Origin: Zantedeschia hybrid cultivar
Taxonomy: Eukaryota; Streptophyta; Magnoliopsida; Alismatales; Araceae
Reading direction: 5' to 3'
Length of the DNA: 64,000 nt
Assembly (NCBI GenBank): GCA_030544215.1
Contig: JARZZO010000013.1
Span: 42,853,196 to 42,917,195 of the forward strand
How positions within the stretch are numbered: position 1 is the first letter of the stretch; each line of letters opens with the position of its first letter. The notes beneath the pieces were generated by a model. That model had not been told where the DNA came from. It did no database searches and saw only the letters and a program-made list of their open reading frames with translations. A program made the translations under genes and the position numbers. Below, in pieces: positions 1-10,984 of this stretch.

Positions 1-3000
1 GAAAAGATGAAACCGGATGAGGAGTTTGTCAGTTTCGCTGACAGGTGGCGGGGCCTGGCTGAAAAGGTGAAAGATCACTTGTCCGAATCTGAACAAGTGA
101 AAATGTTGATTTCTAACGCCACACCCCAGTTCAAGCTAGTCCTCTCCTTGAACAATTTGACTAACATGGCAGAGCTCTATGAAAGAGCACGGTACTGCCA
201 GAATGCCTTCAAGGACGCTACGTTCTCTAGCGTCTTTGATCCTCACAGACCTAACAGGCCTCCACCTCGGAAGTCTGCAGTGCCGAATTCTCCTAGCACA
301 GGTCCGACTACTGAGGGCACGCTCTCTCATGAGCAAGTCAGTACCATGAACAATAACTCGCCCCAGTTTGTGAGGAACCAGCAGCAGTACCAGAGGCCAT
401 CGCAGCCGAACCAACAGGGGTACAGGCAGCAGCAGAACCCCCATTACCAACAGCAGTATCAGCAGCCACATCAACAGCAACAACAACAGCCCCAGTACCA
501 GCCGCGCGCACCGCCGGCGTACCACAATGTCCCTCCTCCTGGTGACTACAACCAGCAGAGGAGACCTCCAGGCCCGAAAAGGGCAGAGTACCTGGCCCTC
601 CCAGAATCCTTGGCGGATATCTTCAGTGCTTTAATGGCAGCCAATGCCTTAGTTTTGCCCAGAGAAAAGGCCGTCTGGCCTCAAAATGCCGATACGTCTA
701 GGTATTGCTACTTCCATAGGCAACCTGGGCATACCATTGACACCTGCTTTCAGTTCAGAGATTATATTCATGATCTCAACGAGCAGGGCGGCATAGACTG
801 GGAGGAAATGAAAAAGTACATAACAGCCCTGAAGGCGAGGAGACCGCAGCAGCAGCAGCAGCAAGCAAGACCACCGGCACAAGCAGCAGCACCACCCAAC
901 ATGGGCATAGTGCAAAATCCACTCCCGGAGCACCATAACCAAAACCAGGTTGCTCCCATTTTGACGAACAGCCAGTCTGAGGCTGGTCGTGGGCAGCAGT
1001 GGAGAGTAGAGGACTCTTCCTCTCTTTGTTCAACGGGTCACGTTCAAAGTACCGCAGAGCGACCGCCACGCCGCACCATCCACATACCCAGACCACAACC
1101 CGTTACCATCACCCCTATACCCACACCCACATATCACTCGCCCATACCCAATAACCCAATACCACTACCCACCTTCCTAAGACCCATTACACCCCGCACT
1201 CCTACGCCTCCATCATATAACCCCCCGCAAACCAATAACGCGCCTCTCCTACCATCCAGGCCATTACTACGCATTGAGGAACACGCGCTTCGGAGTGGAA
1301 GGATTTTCAACAAGGTCTTCCCTCAGTCCACAGTCAGAGACGGCCCATCACAGCCGACTGAGGAAGCCCACAATGAAGAGAGTGCACCAGGCACTCAATA
1401 CGACCTGTTGAAACACCTGGATCGGACACCGGCACGGATCACTATACTCGAGCTGATCAAAAGATCCAAGAGTCACCAAGAAGCTTTAATGGAATATCTG
1501 CAGAAGGTGATGGTCAATGAAGACGTGCCGGTAGAGAAGATTGCAGCACTACTAGTTCCTCAGGGGGATCAGCCCTCCATAACATTTCATACATCGGAAC
1601 TAGCACCGCCAGCAGCCAGAAGCATGGCTCTGAGTATCACGGTCAACATCTGTAAGAATGCCGTGGATGCATGCCTGGTCGACACAGGGGCTTCGATCAA
1701 TGTTCTACCTCCGAAGACCCTGGAGCTGTGCGGTGTGCCCAAAGAGAAATGGCTGCCCAGCCCCATCTCAGTGACAGCATATGACAATTCTACCCGTTCC
1801 CCTCTGGGAATGGTTTATTTAAAGGTGGAGCTGGGCCCCGTAAGTCATGCAGAGGTCGAATTTCACATCCTGGAAATCGACCCTTCCATAAATGCTATCT
1901 TAGGCCGTCCTTATATTAAAACTCTTGAGGCGATTCCCTCTACGAATCATCAATGCCTCAAATTTCCTTACAAAGGACGAATAATTAAAGTAACGAGCAT
2001 GCCGATCCTTGCTGCTGCTCATACCTTGAACATTAAATCTGCTGTTTTACCTGGCCGGCAACCTTTTCTGTCGGTATTACAGGTCTACCGCCCAGTGGCT
2101 GATCCTCTGAAAGCCGCCACTATTTCTCCATACCCATTAGATGCTATCAAGAGGGGGAAGTGCATGAGTACCCCAGGATGGAGGATCATGATGAAGAACG
2201 GCTACGAGCCTGGGAAAGGTCTGGGCACGCAGTTGCAAGGCAGGACCACTCCTGTCAGAAATCATCGAGCAGCACCTGGAAGTGGTCTGGGCTATAGGCC
2301 AATAAAACTGAAGCAAGATCTGGTTCAGAAAGCAGAGATCAAAGGAGGTCCGAAAATCTGGGAGGCAATGTCTACACCACCCAAAGAAGGCCGAGAACCC
2401 CTAACATGGACCCTGTGTACACACTTTGTAAAAGGGCCCATACTTAGCCACGACAACACGGTGGTCATTACTTCATGTTTTGACTTCCATGATATATATG
2501 GGAGGGACTTGGCCAGACATTGCTCTGAACTACTTACGTACCAATCCTTGGAGGCTCTGCGGCCTATGAAAAGGAGGAAATTTCATGACCCTGAATGTGA
2601 ATGGTACAGGTGGTTCGATCTGAGGGACCTGTATATTGTACTGAACAGACTATTTCTGGATCCTGCAGAACCTAAGTGGCCGCCGCAGATTGATGAACTG
2701 ATTGAAAGCCCTGGTGCCATATTTGACAAGCGGATACTGCTGTCCGAAGAGACTGACGAAGGGGAACCAGATGACCCTTATGAAGCTGGTTACACAACAG
2801 ATCTGCTCTGGAGGGGGACATATCCTTCACATGTCTTCATGCTCCATACCTTATTTCGTACACTACTCTTGACCCCGACTTGGTCGCGGGTCATAATTGA
2901 AGATATTCCACGGGCTCCGCCCGTCATGATTACTCTATCCCCTCGGGACATTATACCACAACCTCCTCTCAATCTAGAGAGGTTGTATAATTTGATCTGG

Positions 3001-3120
3001 GACATATTACTATATGATCCCCCTAATCCTCTGGCCTTGGTGCCACTTCCTCCGTCTGATTCTCCTCCCATATTTATTCATTCCTGCTTTATGTTTAATT
3101 CTTTCATTGTCAAAAAAAAA
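1..3120 (+). pseudogene. gag-protease ORF with G-patch (partial at the 5' end)
   Basis: The frame is open from the first base, so gag starts upstream. Residues 1-75 resemble the C-terminal half of the retrotransposon gag (capsid) domain. A glutamine/proline-rich stretch follows at about 360-560 and again at 845-900. A CxFHR..GH.x4C motif at about 705-755 looks like a variant zinc knuckle. The retropepsin active site Asp-Thr-Gly-Ala is at about 1681-1692, followed by a NVLP segment. A glycine-rich G-patch (about 2180-2290, key residues GYEPGKGLG) lies after the protease, as in other Tat-group elements. The frame runs to a stop at 3225, but the last ~100 bases lie after a ten-A tract (3112-3121) where the conserved frame probably shifts to +3. 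No stop interrupts gag-protease before that. Confidence 0.85.
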
Positions 3121-3121
3121 A

Positions 3122-6100
3122 TGCCAATTTGGCAACAAATTCTTCCCAAATTCTCATTGAGGAAACCTCTTACTTGTCCGATTGCACCCCGCCGCGCGGG
3201 TCCTTCGGTCAAGCTTCTCTCCTAGATTTACTTTGTCCCTCCCCTCGGGAGGATTCTCTTGTATTTCCACTTGTATCTCAGGATTTTCATCCTACTTCGT
3301 CTTCGTTAGGTTATGATAGTGAAGTTAGGCAGTCTAATTTTAGTCAGATTAGTCAGGTTAGGAAGTCTAGGAAGCCTAAGGGTAGGCAAATTCCAGATAG
3401 GTACCTCCAGGACTTAGCTGATAAATGCTCTTCTTGTTCTTTAATCCCTCAGCTTTTAGAAAATCCAATCCACATGCCAGAAAATTGCATAGACGATGAG
3501 TCAGTCAATGATGGGTACGGGGTATATGAATTAGTACATGAAAAGGACCCCATTGAGGAAGATGACGAGGACGCGGCTGAGGCATACGCCAGTGGAGTGA
3601 AGAGATTTGATGAACCCTCAGCTGCCGTAGAGGAGCCCACTAAAGAAATTAATTTAGGAACTGAAGACGAACCTAAGGTTGTCCTCGTCAGTAAAAATCT
3701 TTCCACAGGATGAAAAGGCAATGGTACAAGTGTTAAAGGACTATAATGACACTTTCGCCTGGAGTTATGAAGATATGCCAGGGTTAGACTCAACTTTGGT
3801 TGAACACAGATTAACATTAAAGGATGGAGCTAGCCCTGTCAAACAGAAATTAAGGTGATTCCACCCACAAATGGCTTTAAAGATGAAGGAAGAGGTCGAC
3901 AAATTGCATAAAGCCAAATTTATTAGAGTTGTCCTTTATCCACAATGGGTGGCCAACATAGTCCCGGTTATGAAGAAGGACGGAAAGGTCAGAATTTGCA
4001 TTGACTTCCGGGATCTGAACCGGGCGTGTCCTAAAGATGATTTTCCATTGCCTCATATTGATGTACTCATCGATAATACCGCTGGCTATGAGACATTATC
4101 ATTTATGGACGGATTTTCTGGATATAATCAGATTAAGCTGGCAGAAGAAGATCAAGAGAAAACGTCATTCACTACACCTTGGGGAACATATTGTTATGTT
4201 GTCATGCCATTTGGATTAAAGAATGCTGGAGCTACTTATCAGAGGGCCATGATGGCAATATTCCATGACATGATGCACATAGATCTGGAAGTGTATGTGG
4301 ATGACTTATTAGTTAAATCGAAAACAAAGGCTGAGCACGCCAAAGTTTTGGCAAGGGTGTTAGAAAGATCGAGAGAATATCAGTTAAAGATGAACCCCAA
4401 GAAATGTGTATTCGGGGTATCTTCAGGGAAATTACTTGGATTTATCGTCAGCAAACGGGGATTTGAGATCGATCCTAACAAGGCGAAGGCTATTAAAGAA
4501 ATGCCACCTTCCAAAAACTTGAAAGAGTTAAGAGGATTAATTGGGAGGTTGCAATTTATTCGCCGCTTTGTCTCCCAGCGCTCACAAAGGTGTAAGCCGT
4601 TTTACGAGCTTACCAAGCCGGGAGTCAAATTCGATTGGGACGATAAGTGTCAGGAGGCATTCGATGGATTAAAGAATGATTTAGCAAGTCCTCCTATTTT
4701 GAGACCACCATCTCCAGGCAAACCATTGATACTTTATATTTCAGTCCTGAATGATGCAGTGGGGGCTGTCTTAGCACAAGAAGATGAAGAAGGAAAAGAG
4801 AGGGCAGCCTACTATCTCTCTAAACTTCTCAACCCCGCTGAACAGAAATATACGGCGATGGAGAAAACATGTGCAGCATTGGTTTGGGTTGTGCAGAAAT
4901 TGAAGCATTATTTTCTGGCCCATGAAGTCCATCTCATCGCTAGGATGAATCCAATCAAATTCCTTCTGGAGAAATCTGTTCTTACTGATAGGTTAGCGCG
5001 ATGGCAAAGCTTTCTATCTTAATTCGATATCATCTATATTCAGCAGAAAGCGATCAAGGGCTATGTCATAACAAAACATCTAGCTCATCATCCCCTTCCT
5101 AGATTTGATCCAGTGCGATCAGAGTTTCCGGATGAGGAACTGATGTCCGTAAATCAAATCAGAGATGATATGTGGACTCTGCATTTTGACGGAGCTCTGA
5201 ATTCTCATGGAAAAGGGATCGGTATCGTTCTGTTATCACCTGAAGGTGTCACCATTCCACAAGTCTTTCAGCTTGATTTTCCAGTTACAAACAATATAGC
5301 TGAATACGAGGCACTCCTTGCTGGTCTCGAGGTCGCTCATTTTCATGGTGCCACCAAACTCAGGATTGTGGGTGATAGCCAACTGATTCTTCGCCAAGTG
5401 CTGACCAAGTATCGAACTCTTGATCCCAAGCTCAAGCCTTATCAAGAACTTACTTCTGCTTACTCAAAGCTTTTCACGAAATTGATCTTTGTCCATGTCC
5501 CTAGGAATCAGAACATCTTAGCTGACGCTCTAGCTTCACTCGCATCTTCTCTTGATTTTCCAATCAGCAAACAATCCGAATCAATCATAGTTCACAGGCG
5601 TCTTTCACCTGCCGTGAAAGATCCTTCATTCCTTAGAACTAAGGAGAAATTGCTGAAGAAAGTCAGAGACGGAGATATCATTGAGAAAAGAGAAATCATG
5701 TTAATAGAGCTGTTAGAAGAAATGGATGATGAACAGAAGTCATGGTATTATGAAATTGCCAAATATTGTGAAGATCAATCGTATCCTGAGGAAGCTACAA
5801 CTGAGGAGAAGAGAGCTATCAGGAGAGTTGCTCAACGATACACCCTAGTTGGAGGAGCATTGTATAAGAGAGGTTTTGATGGAGTTCTTCTGAGATGTCT
5901 AGACGAAGATGAGCTTTGGAAGGTTATGGAAGGAGCTCATAGTGGAGTTTGTGGTGGCCATGTCAATGGACATATGCTAGCAAAGAAGATCCTTAGACAA
6001 GGATTTTATTGGCCAACCATGGAAGAAGATTGTGTAGGATATGTCCGTAGGTGTGCTAAGTGTCAACTTCACGCCGACAAAATTCATTCTCCTGCATCTT

Positions 6101-7002
6101 CACTCCATCCTGTTTCTTCCCCATGGCCTTTCTCCATGTGGGCTTTCGACATTATTGGACCTCTTGGTAACCCAGATTCCGGCATCAAGCAAAAATCTTT
6201 CATTCTCACGGCAACGGAATATTTCACCAAGTGGGCAGAAGCTGAAGCGTACGTGGAGATCAAAGCATCAACCGTCTGCAAGTTCATCATGAAGAACATC
6301 ATCACTCGATTTGGAATTCCAAGCACCATCGTCATCGACAACGGACCGCAGTTCGTGTCACAAGAACTAAAGGACCTCTGTAACAGGTATAAAATTGCAT
6401 TGCATCATTCATCTCCTTATTATCCGCAAGGCAATGGCCAAGCAGAGGCAACAAATAAGACTTTGATAAAAATCATCAAGAAAACGTGTAAATCTAATAA
6501 ATTCGCAGATTGGCCAGAAAAATTGGTTGAGGCTCTATAGGCCTACCGAACTTCAATCCGCACACCCACTGGGCAAACTCCTTATTCCTTAACATTTGGA
6601 ATGGAGGCGGTGGTTCCATATGAGATCCTCATACCGTCATTAAGAGTACAATTGAATAAGGAATTTTCCATTGATGAACATCGTTCAGCACTCCTTGCTC
6701 AATTGGAACTTTTAGACGAAAAAAGATGGTCAGCTGCTAATCATGCAAAAGTTTATCAAAATAGACTAGCACGTTTTTATCAAAAGAAAGTCATTGAACG
6801 TAAGTTCAAAGTCGGTGAAATGGTTGTTAAAAGAATTTTTGTAAAACCTGGTGGTCCGCGTTCTAAGCTCCAACCCAACTGGGAAGGACCTTATGTTGTA
6901 TCGCACGCTTTTCCTGGTAATGCTTATCGTCTTGTTAATGCAGAAGGAGAAGAGCTAAAACATCCATGGAATGGTTTACATCTTAAGAAATACTACCCTT
7001 AG
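3122..7002 (+). pseudogene. pol: RT, two RNase H domains and integrase, inactivated
   Basis: An acidic linker (3129-3713) is in a different frame from everything downstream, so an indel lies near 3690-3713. The RT block (3715-5022) has the FMDGFSGYNQ and YVDDLLVKS motifs, the latter at about 4294-4320. A first RNase H-like domain (4720-5020) lacks clear catalytic acids. A second one (5170-5560) keeps Asp in FDGA, Glu in AEYEAL, Asp in VGDSQL and Asp in ILADAL. Integrase has an HHCC zinc site (5937-6075) and D,D,E residues at about 6148, 6338 and 6440. It ends at 7002 after a typical GPY-type C-terminus with no chromodomain. In-frame stops at 3856-3858, 5020-5022 and 6538-6540 separate the open segments, whose reading resumes in the same frame each time. 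The frame after each stop is well conserved, so inactivation looks fairly recent. Confidence 0.88.
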
Positions 7003-7756
7003 GTTAAAGAGTCGATCAGTATGGTACAAAGACCAGTAGAATCAGAAAATTTATAAACTCAAATTTCCTTATCAGTCTGGACAACTTAACTTCAAATACA
7101 TTATTACACACTGACACGTTCGATTCGTGAGTAACAAGAGATGACAAGTCCTAAAGAATATCAAAAGCTTGACCGCAAGTGTAAAGTACAAATCATTCGT
7201 TTTTAAACAAAATTCTGTTTTAAACTCGGCCCATGATGTAGGAACGAGGCTTAGAATAGACTAATGAGAATACCCGCCGTCTTAGTAGGAGGCCGTCATA
7301 AAAAAAAGGGGGAGATCCGTCCCAAAGAAAAGAAAGGAAAGAAAAGAAAAAGCAAAAAGGCAAAAAGCCAAATGTCAAATCAAAAGGCCATTACATTACA
7401 AACGTTACATCAAGGCCATGAAATGAAACGAAAGGGAACGTAAGGTCGATAAATACCCCGGAAAGAAAATGACCGAACCCCAACGGATATTAGGGTAGAA
7501 AAGGGACATCTTTTTAAGTCTCCGGAACTTTCTCATGGGCTTTCTAAACTTATTCATCTTTTCTTTCTAAAGAGATGTACTCCAAACTTAAGGAATGACT
7601 TAGATTGACTAAGGGTCAAATCATCAAATGGGATCACGAATAAAAACACAAGTTCAAACACGATGGGTTTTAAGTTAAGTTGTTAAAGAACAATTTAGGA
7701 ATTAAGTGAATAAATGAATATGATCTTTGATCTAAGTACCATGCTGATCTTTTTAG
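7003..7756 (+). other. 3' non-coding region of the Tat element, proximal part
   Basis: No ORF with family resemblance is present. A purine tract at about 7298-7350 (eight A, five G, then AAAGAAAAG repeats) could be a secondary polypurine priming site, but no LTR-like TG follows it directly. The rest is AT-rich with no structure I can name. Confidence 0.5.
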
Positions 7757-8017
7757 TCAAAAATAAAAAAAAATACATATGTCAAAATTCAAAAAAAATA
7801 CACATATGTCAAAAATTCAAAAAAAAAATACATATGTCAAAAAAAAAAAAAAATACATATGTCAAAATTCAAAAAAAAAAATACATATGTCAAAAATAAA
7901 AAAAAATACATATGTCAAAATTAAAAAAAAAATACATTTGTCAAAATTCAAAAAAAAAATACATATGTCAAAATTAAAAAAAAAAGGGCATATATTTCAA
8001 AACCCCAAACAAAAATG
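7757..8017 (+). repeat. Tandem A-rich minisatellite, about 8-9 copies
   Basis: A core TACATATGTCAAAATTC followed by a run of 7-14 A is repeated about every 25-30 bp. Copies differ mainly in A-tract length, plus single changes (TACATTTGTC, TACACATATGTC). The core contains the palindrome ACATATGT. Short tandem arrays between pol and the 3' LTR are a known hallmark of Tat-group elements. The small ORFs across this array are by-products of the repeat. Confidence 0.9.
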
Positions 8018-9294
8018 AATATTTCAAAACAACAAAAATATTTCAATTAGCATTTGCTTGTTGCACTCAGTATGTTTCATTCCTTTTATTTTCAGTGAGC
8101 ATTTGTCTGCTTGCATGTTGCATTTTGCTTAAGTTTGCTTAAGTTCGATTACCTTTGTTAATAAAGGCTATGTCCCTTGACCCTTCTATCAAGGATAGGA
8201 TCAAGTAGTCGGTTACTTAACCAGACAAGGGGCTAAGCCTAAACAGATACTTAACATGTTTGTTCAAGTTGTATACAGGACACAAGGCATTGATAGAGTT
8301 GGAATCCGAGTAAAGAACAGCCAGAAACCTGTTTCTGAAATTCAAAGAAAACTTGAGTAAAGCTGAAAATGTCAAGAAGATCCCACTGTGGGAGTTCAAG
8401 AAGTCTCAACCGTGGCTAAAAAGACGGTTATTTCTACCCTTGTACTCTTTCATGTAATTAATTTGCATTCGCATTACTATATGATAAATATTTATTAGAG
8501 TATATCAAGGACCTTGTAGTTTTGATGAAACTGGAATTTGAGTTCCCCTACAACAAAAACAGTGATAATTTCAGAGGAATCTTAATCGCACGGATAGGCC
8601 GTTGGATTGTTAATTAGTGGGGACGATGGTTCCACTTTTGTGAAACGGTGCGTGGATAAACGAGCTTCGGCTTAGCACTGAATTGCAAGAGTTGATGTCT
8701 TGACGCATTAATGACAGTTTAACAATATTATCCTTGATTAATTTATATTTTATTTGACTGTATATTTTTCTTTTAGCCTAGCATGCATCATGTAGGACTT
8801 TGAAATCATTGTGATAATAATTAATTATTGATTAAGTTTCAGACCATTAATTAAATAACTCAAAACATGATATGAAATATTCCATTCCGAATTGAGTATC
8901 TTGATTATCTTTGAGGTTCGCTTGAAGATATCCTTGGAATTCTATCCTTGATTGGATTCTTTATCCAATATTCTTGTTTTCTTTTAAGATCCATCATGGC
9001 TGCAGCACGTCCACATTGGCTGGCAAACGCTCCCCATGATGAAACCTACAGTGTCTATGACCTGGGGTACTTCCCACTCCGAGGAGGTTGATCGACTTTA
9101 TTTTATTTCCTTGTCTACCTCATCCAGACAGGATTGATTCCATTGATTTCATTGAGCTATATTCATTGATAATTTTGAGAAAAATTCCAATCATGTGATG
9201 TTAAGAGCGTGTCTCATCACACCTTGGCATCACCTTTTCAGTACATTCCATTTCATTTCACTCCCTTACAAAGACGATGCCAAGGTGAGGCAGC
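8018..9294 (+). other. 3' non-coding region of the Tat element, distal part
   Basis: This stretch lies between the minisatellite and the 3' LTR. It has a 31-codon ORF at 8996-9091. It ends with a 12-bp inverted repeat, CACCTTGGCATC (9220-9231) and GATGCCAAGGTG (9276-9287), directly before the LTR start. A purine-rich AAGGTGAGG inside the right arm is the best candidate for the polypurine tract. No other coding potential is recognisable. Confidence 0.45.
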
Positions 9295-9486
9295 TGTAGA
9301 CACGCTAATTTTGACGTCATTTTGAGTAAATTTCATATCATATAATAATGCCTCATAATGGTCTGATAATTAACCATTGATTAATTTTTATTGATATTTT
9401 TGAGTGTCGGGATTAACAGACATGTTTAAGTTAATCAATTAAATTGATTTTAGCTCAAATTTCAGTTAAAATATGAAGAATCCTAA

Positions 9487-9790
9487 AAGGCGTCGACCTA
9501 TGTGGACGCGATTTAGAGTTTATTCTTATTTTAGCGTTTAAATTTGAATTTTAATCAGTTGATTAATTAGCTAAAAGGCGTCTGCAATAGTTGACGCGTT
9601 TTAGGTTTCCTAAGCTATTTTAACTTCTCTTCCGAATGTTTATCCTTATCTTAATTAGGGTAAAAGACGTCTACATACGTGGACGCGTTTTAGCTAATAA
9701 AGATAAAGATAAGTTTTCTCGGATATTTATCCTTATCTTAATTAAATATGAAAGGCGTCATCCATGGTGGACGCGTTTTAGATAATTACA
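9487..9790 (+). repeat. Four U3 repeats with GCGTC/GACGC hairpins
   Basis: Four imperfect units, spaced about 80-100 bp, each carry a short inverted pair: 9490-9494/9505-9509, 9578-9582/9593-9597, 9667-9671/9682-9686 (left arm ACGTC) and 9765-9769/9780-9784. Each right arm is followed by a G(T/A)TTTAG-like tail, and the last units share a TTTATCCTTATCTTAATTA spacer. They lie just upstream of the LTR TATA box, where enhancer repeats are expected. Confidence 0.8.
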
Positions 9791-9878
9791 GATAAAGATG
9801 AATTAATCAGTAATTATCTGTCGGTTAAAATAGATAAATCCTAGATTTTTCTATGTTAATCGCGAACGCAGAAAATAC

Positions 9879-9888
9879 CTATAAATAC
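9879..9888 (+). promoter_or_regulatory. LTR TATA box
   Basis: CTATAAATAC lies after the U3 hairpin repeats and about 30 bp before a GA-rich segment (9913-9928). This is the expected place for the retrotransposon core promoter, with transcription toward the right. Confidence 0.6.
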
Positions 9889-10613
9889 CTTACATATCAA
9901 AGAGTTAGAAAAAAGAGAGAGAGAGAGAATTGAGTTGAGCCACAGCGTTATAGCGAATTGAAGATCGAAGCAACAACGTCGTAACGCCGGAGCGCTGCCA
10001 TTTCCAGAAGTCGGCGTCCCTTTCAAGATCTTCATCCCTTCAAGGCTCCAACTGGGCATAAGTTTTTCATTTCTTCATTCATTTTACATCTTCATTAGTT
10101 TCATTCTCATAATCACTTCATGCAACACACACCACAGCATTAATTTTCCAAAACCCATTTATTTTAAAGGGGTTTCAAAGCCAATTAAACAAGTGAGTTG
10201 CTGTTTAAACATGTTTATAATCATGGTTAGTTTTGATATTACTTCCATTTGAATTCTCATCAGTGTTTCTTCATTTCGTTTTTCTTTCTCTGTCTCTGCT
10301 GCACTCAACAACAACAAGAGAACAAAAGGGGGAAACCAAGCACAAAGCCAGAAGAACTTCTGGACGATCCTCAACCTCAACAGCAAGAACAAAAGAACAA
10401 AGAAAGGGCTCTCTTTCTTCAGCCGGCTGAAGGAGGGGAACCAAGGACTCATTCTTCCGCGTTCAAACAGGTAGGCAATCAAATCTCTTTTGAAGCTTTT
10501 TAGTTAAAAGTTTCTGGCGATCACTGCACTTTAGTTGCTGTTTTTAATAGGTTAGTTTACACTAAACAACATAGTTTTTCATATTAATCACACGAGCATT
10601 TTCAACACCTACA

Positions 10614-10984
10614 AACGCGTCGTCTAAGTCCGACATTATTCAGATGACAAGACCGGGCCGTACTCTGACAAAGCAGGGTTGTACTCTAAATGGCGTCGTC
10701 CATAGAAGACGCCATTCAGACGATAAGACCGGGGCCGTACTTTTGCGCCCCAAGGCTAGCCCACGTGGCGCCCACCTGGCACAACCTAAAACACATCCAC
10801 ATTGATAGACACCGTTTAAACCGCATCGAGAAATTAAGTCTCAGCCTCACCAGGACCCAAACTAAGAGATCCGACCCCGAAAACTGACCCGATAACCGGA
10901 TCCGAAACCTCAATCCTTACACGCCACGCGGTAGCCTGCTACGTTTCGCCTGGCCTACCTCGTCACTCGGGCCAACACTAGGCC
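10614..10984. repeat. Repeat segment with duplicated 27-bp motif and a hairpin
   Basis: The motif ATTCAGAYGAYAAGACCGGG occurs twice (about 10638-10657 and 10714-10733), each followed by CCGTACT. Between the copies is a perfect 8-bp inverted pair, ATGGCGTC (10690-10697) and GACGCCAT (10708-10715), related to the U3 hairpins of the LTR. This is either the true 3' end of that LTR or a separate repeat of the same family. No gene is seen. Confidence 0.6.

Larger units (their letters stand above)
1..10613 (+). mobile_element. Ty3/gypsy LTR retrotransposon, Tat-type, 5'-truncated by window edge
   Basis: Domains run in the Ty3/gypsy order on the + strand: gag, zinc-knuckle-like motif, aspartic protease, G-patch, reverse transcriptase, RNase H, a second RNase H, integrase, then a long 3' non-coding region and a 3' LTR. 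The second RNase H with intact acidic residues, next to a worn first one, and the absence of a chromodomain are marks of the plant Tat/Ogre group. The 5' LTR, primer binding site and start of gag lie outside the window. The element is broken by stops at 3856, 5020 and 6538 and by frame changes near 3112-3121 and 3690-3713, so it cannot make its own polyprotein. The right boundary (10613) rests on a TGTAG/CTACA terminal pair and is tentative. Confidence 0.85.
9295..10613 (+). repeat. Putative 3' LTR of the Tat element
   Basis: The segment begins TGTAG just after a purine-rich stretch and ends CTACA, a 5-bp terminal inverted pair of the usual TG...CA form, about 1.3 kb long. Inside, in order, are hairpin repeats (U3), a TATA box, a GA-rich start region and a T-rich tail. 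The 5' LTR is not in the window, so the ends could not be checked by LTR-LTR alignment. The 3' boundary could lie further right, because related hairpin sequence continues to about 10760. Confidence 0.55.

Noticed and set aside
136..525. 129-codon leucine-rich ORF on the minus strand
   Set aside because: It is the antisense of the glutamine-rich part of gag; CAG/CAA repeats read backwards give leucine codons.
7757..8017. Regularly spaced repeats that could suggest a CRISPR array
   Set aside because: The 'spacers' are A runs and not unique sequences, there are no cas genes, and the context is a plant retrotransposon.
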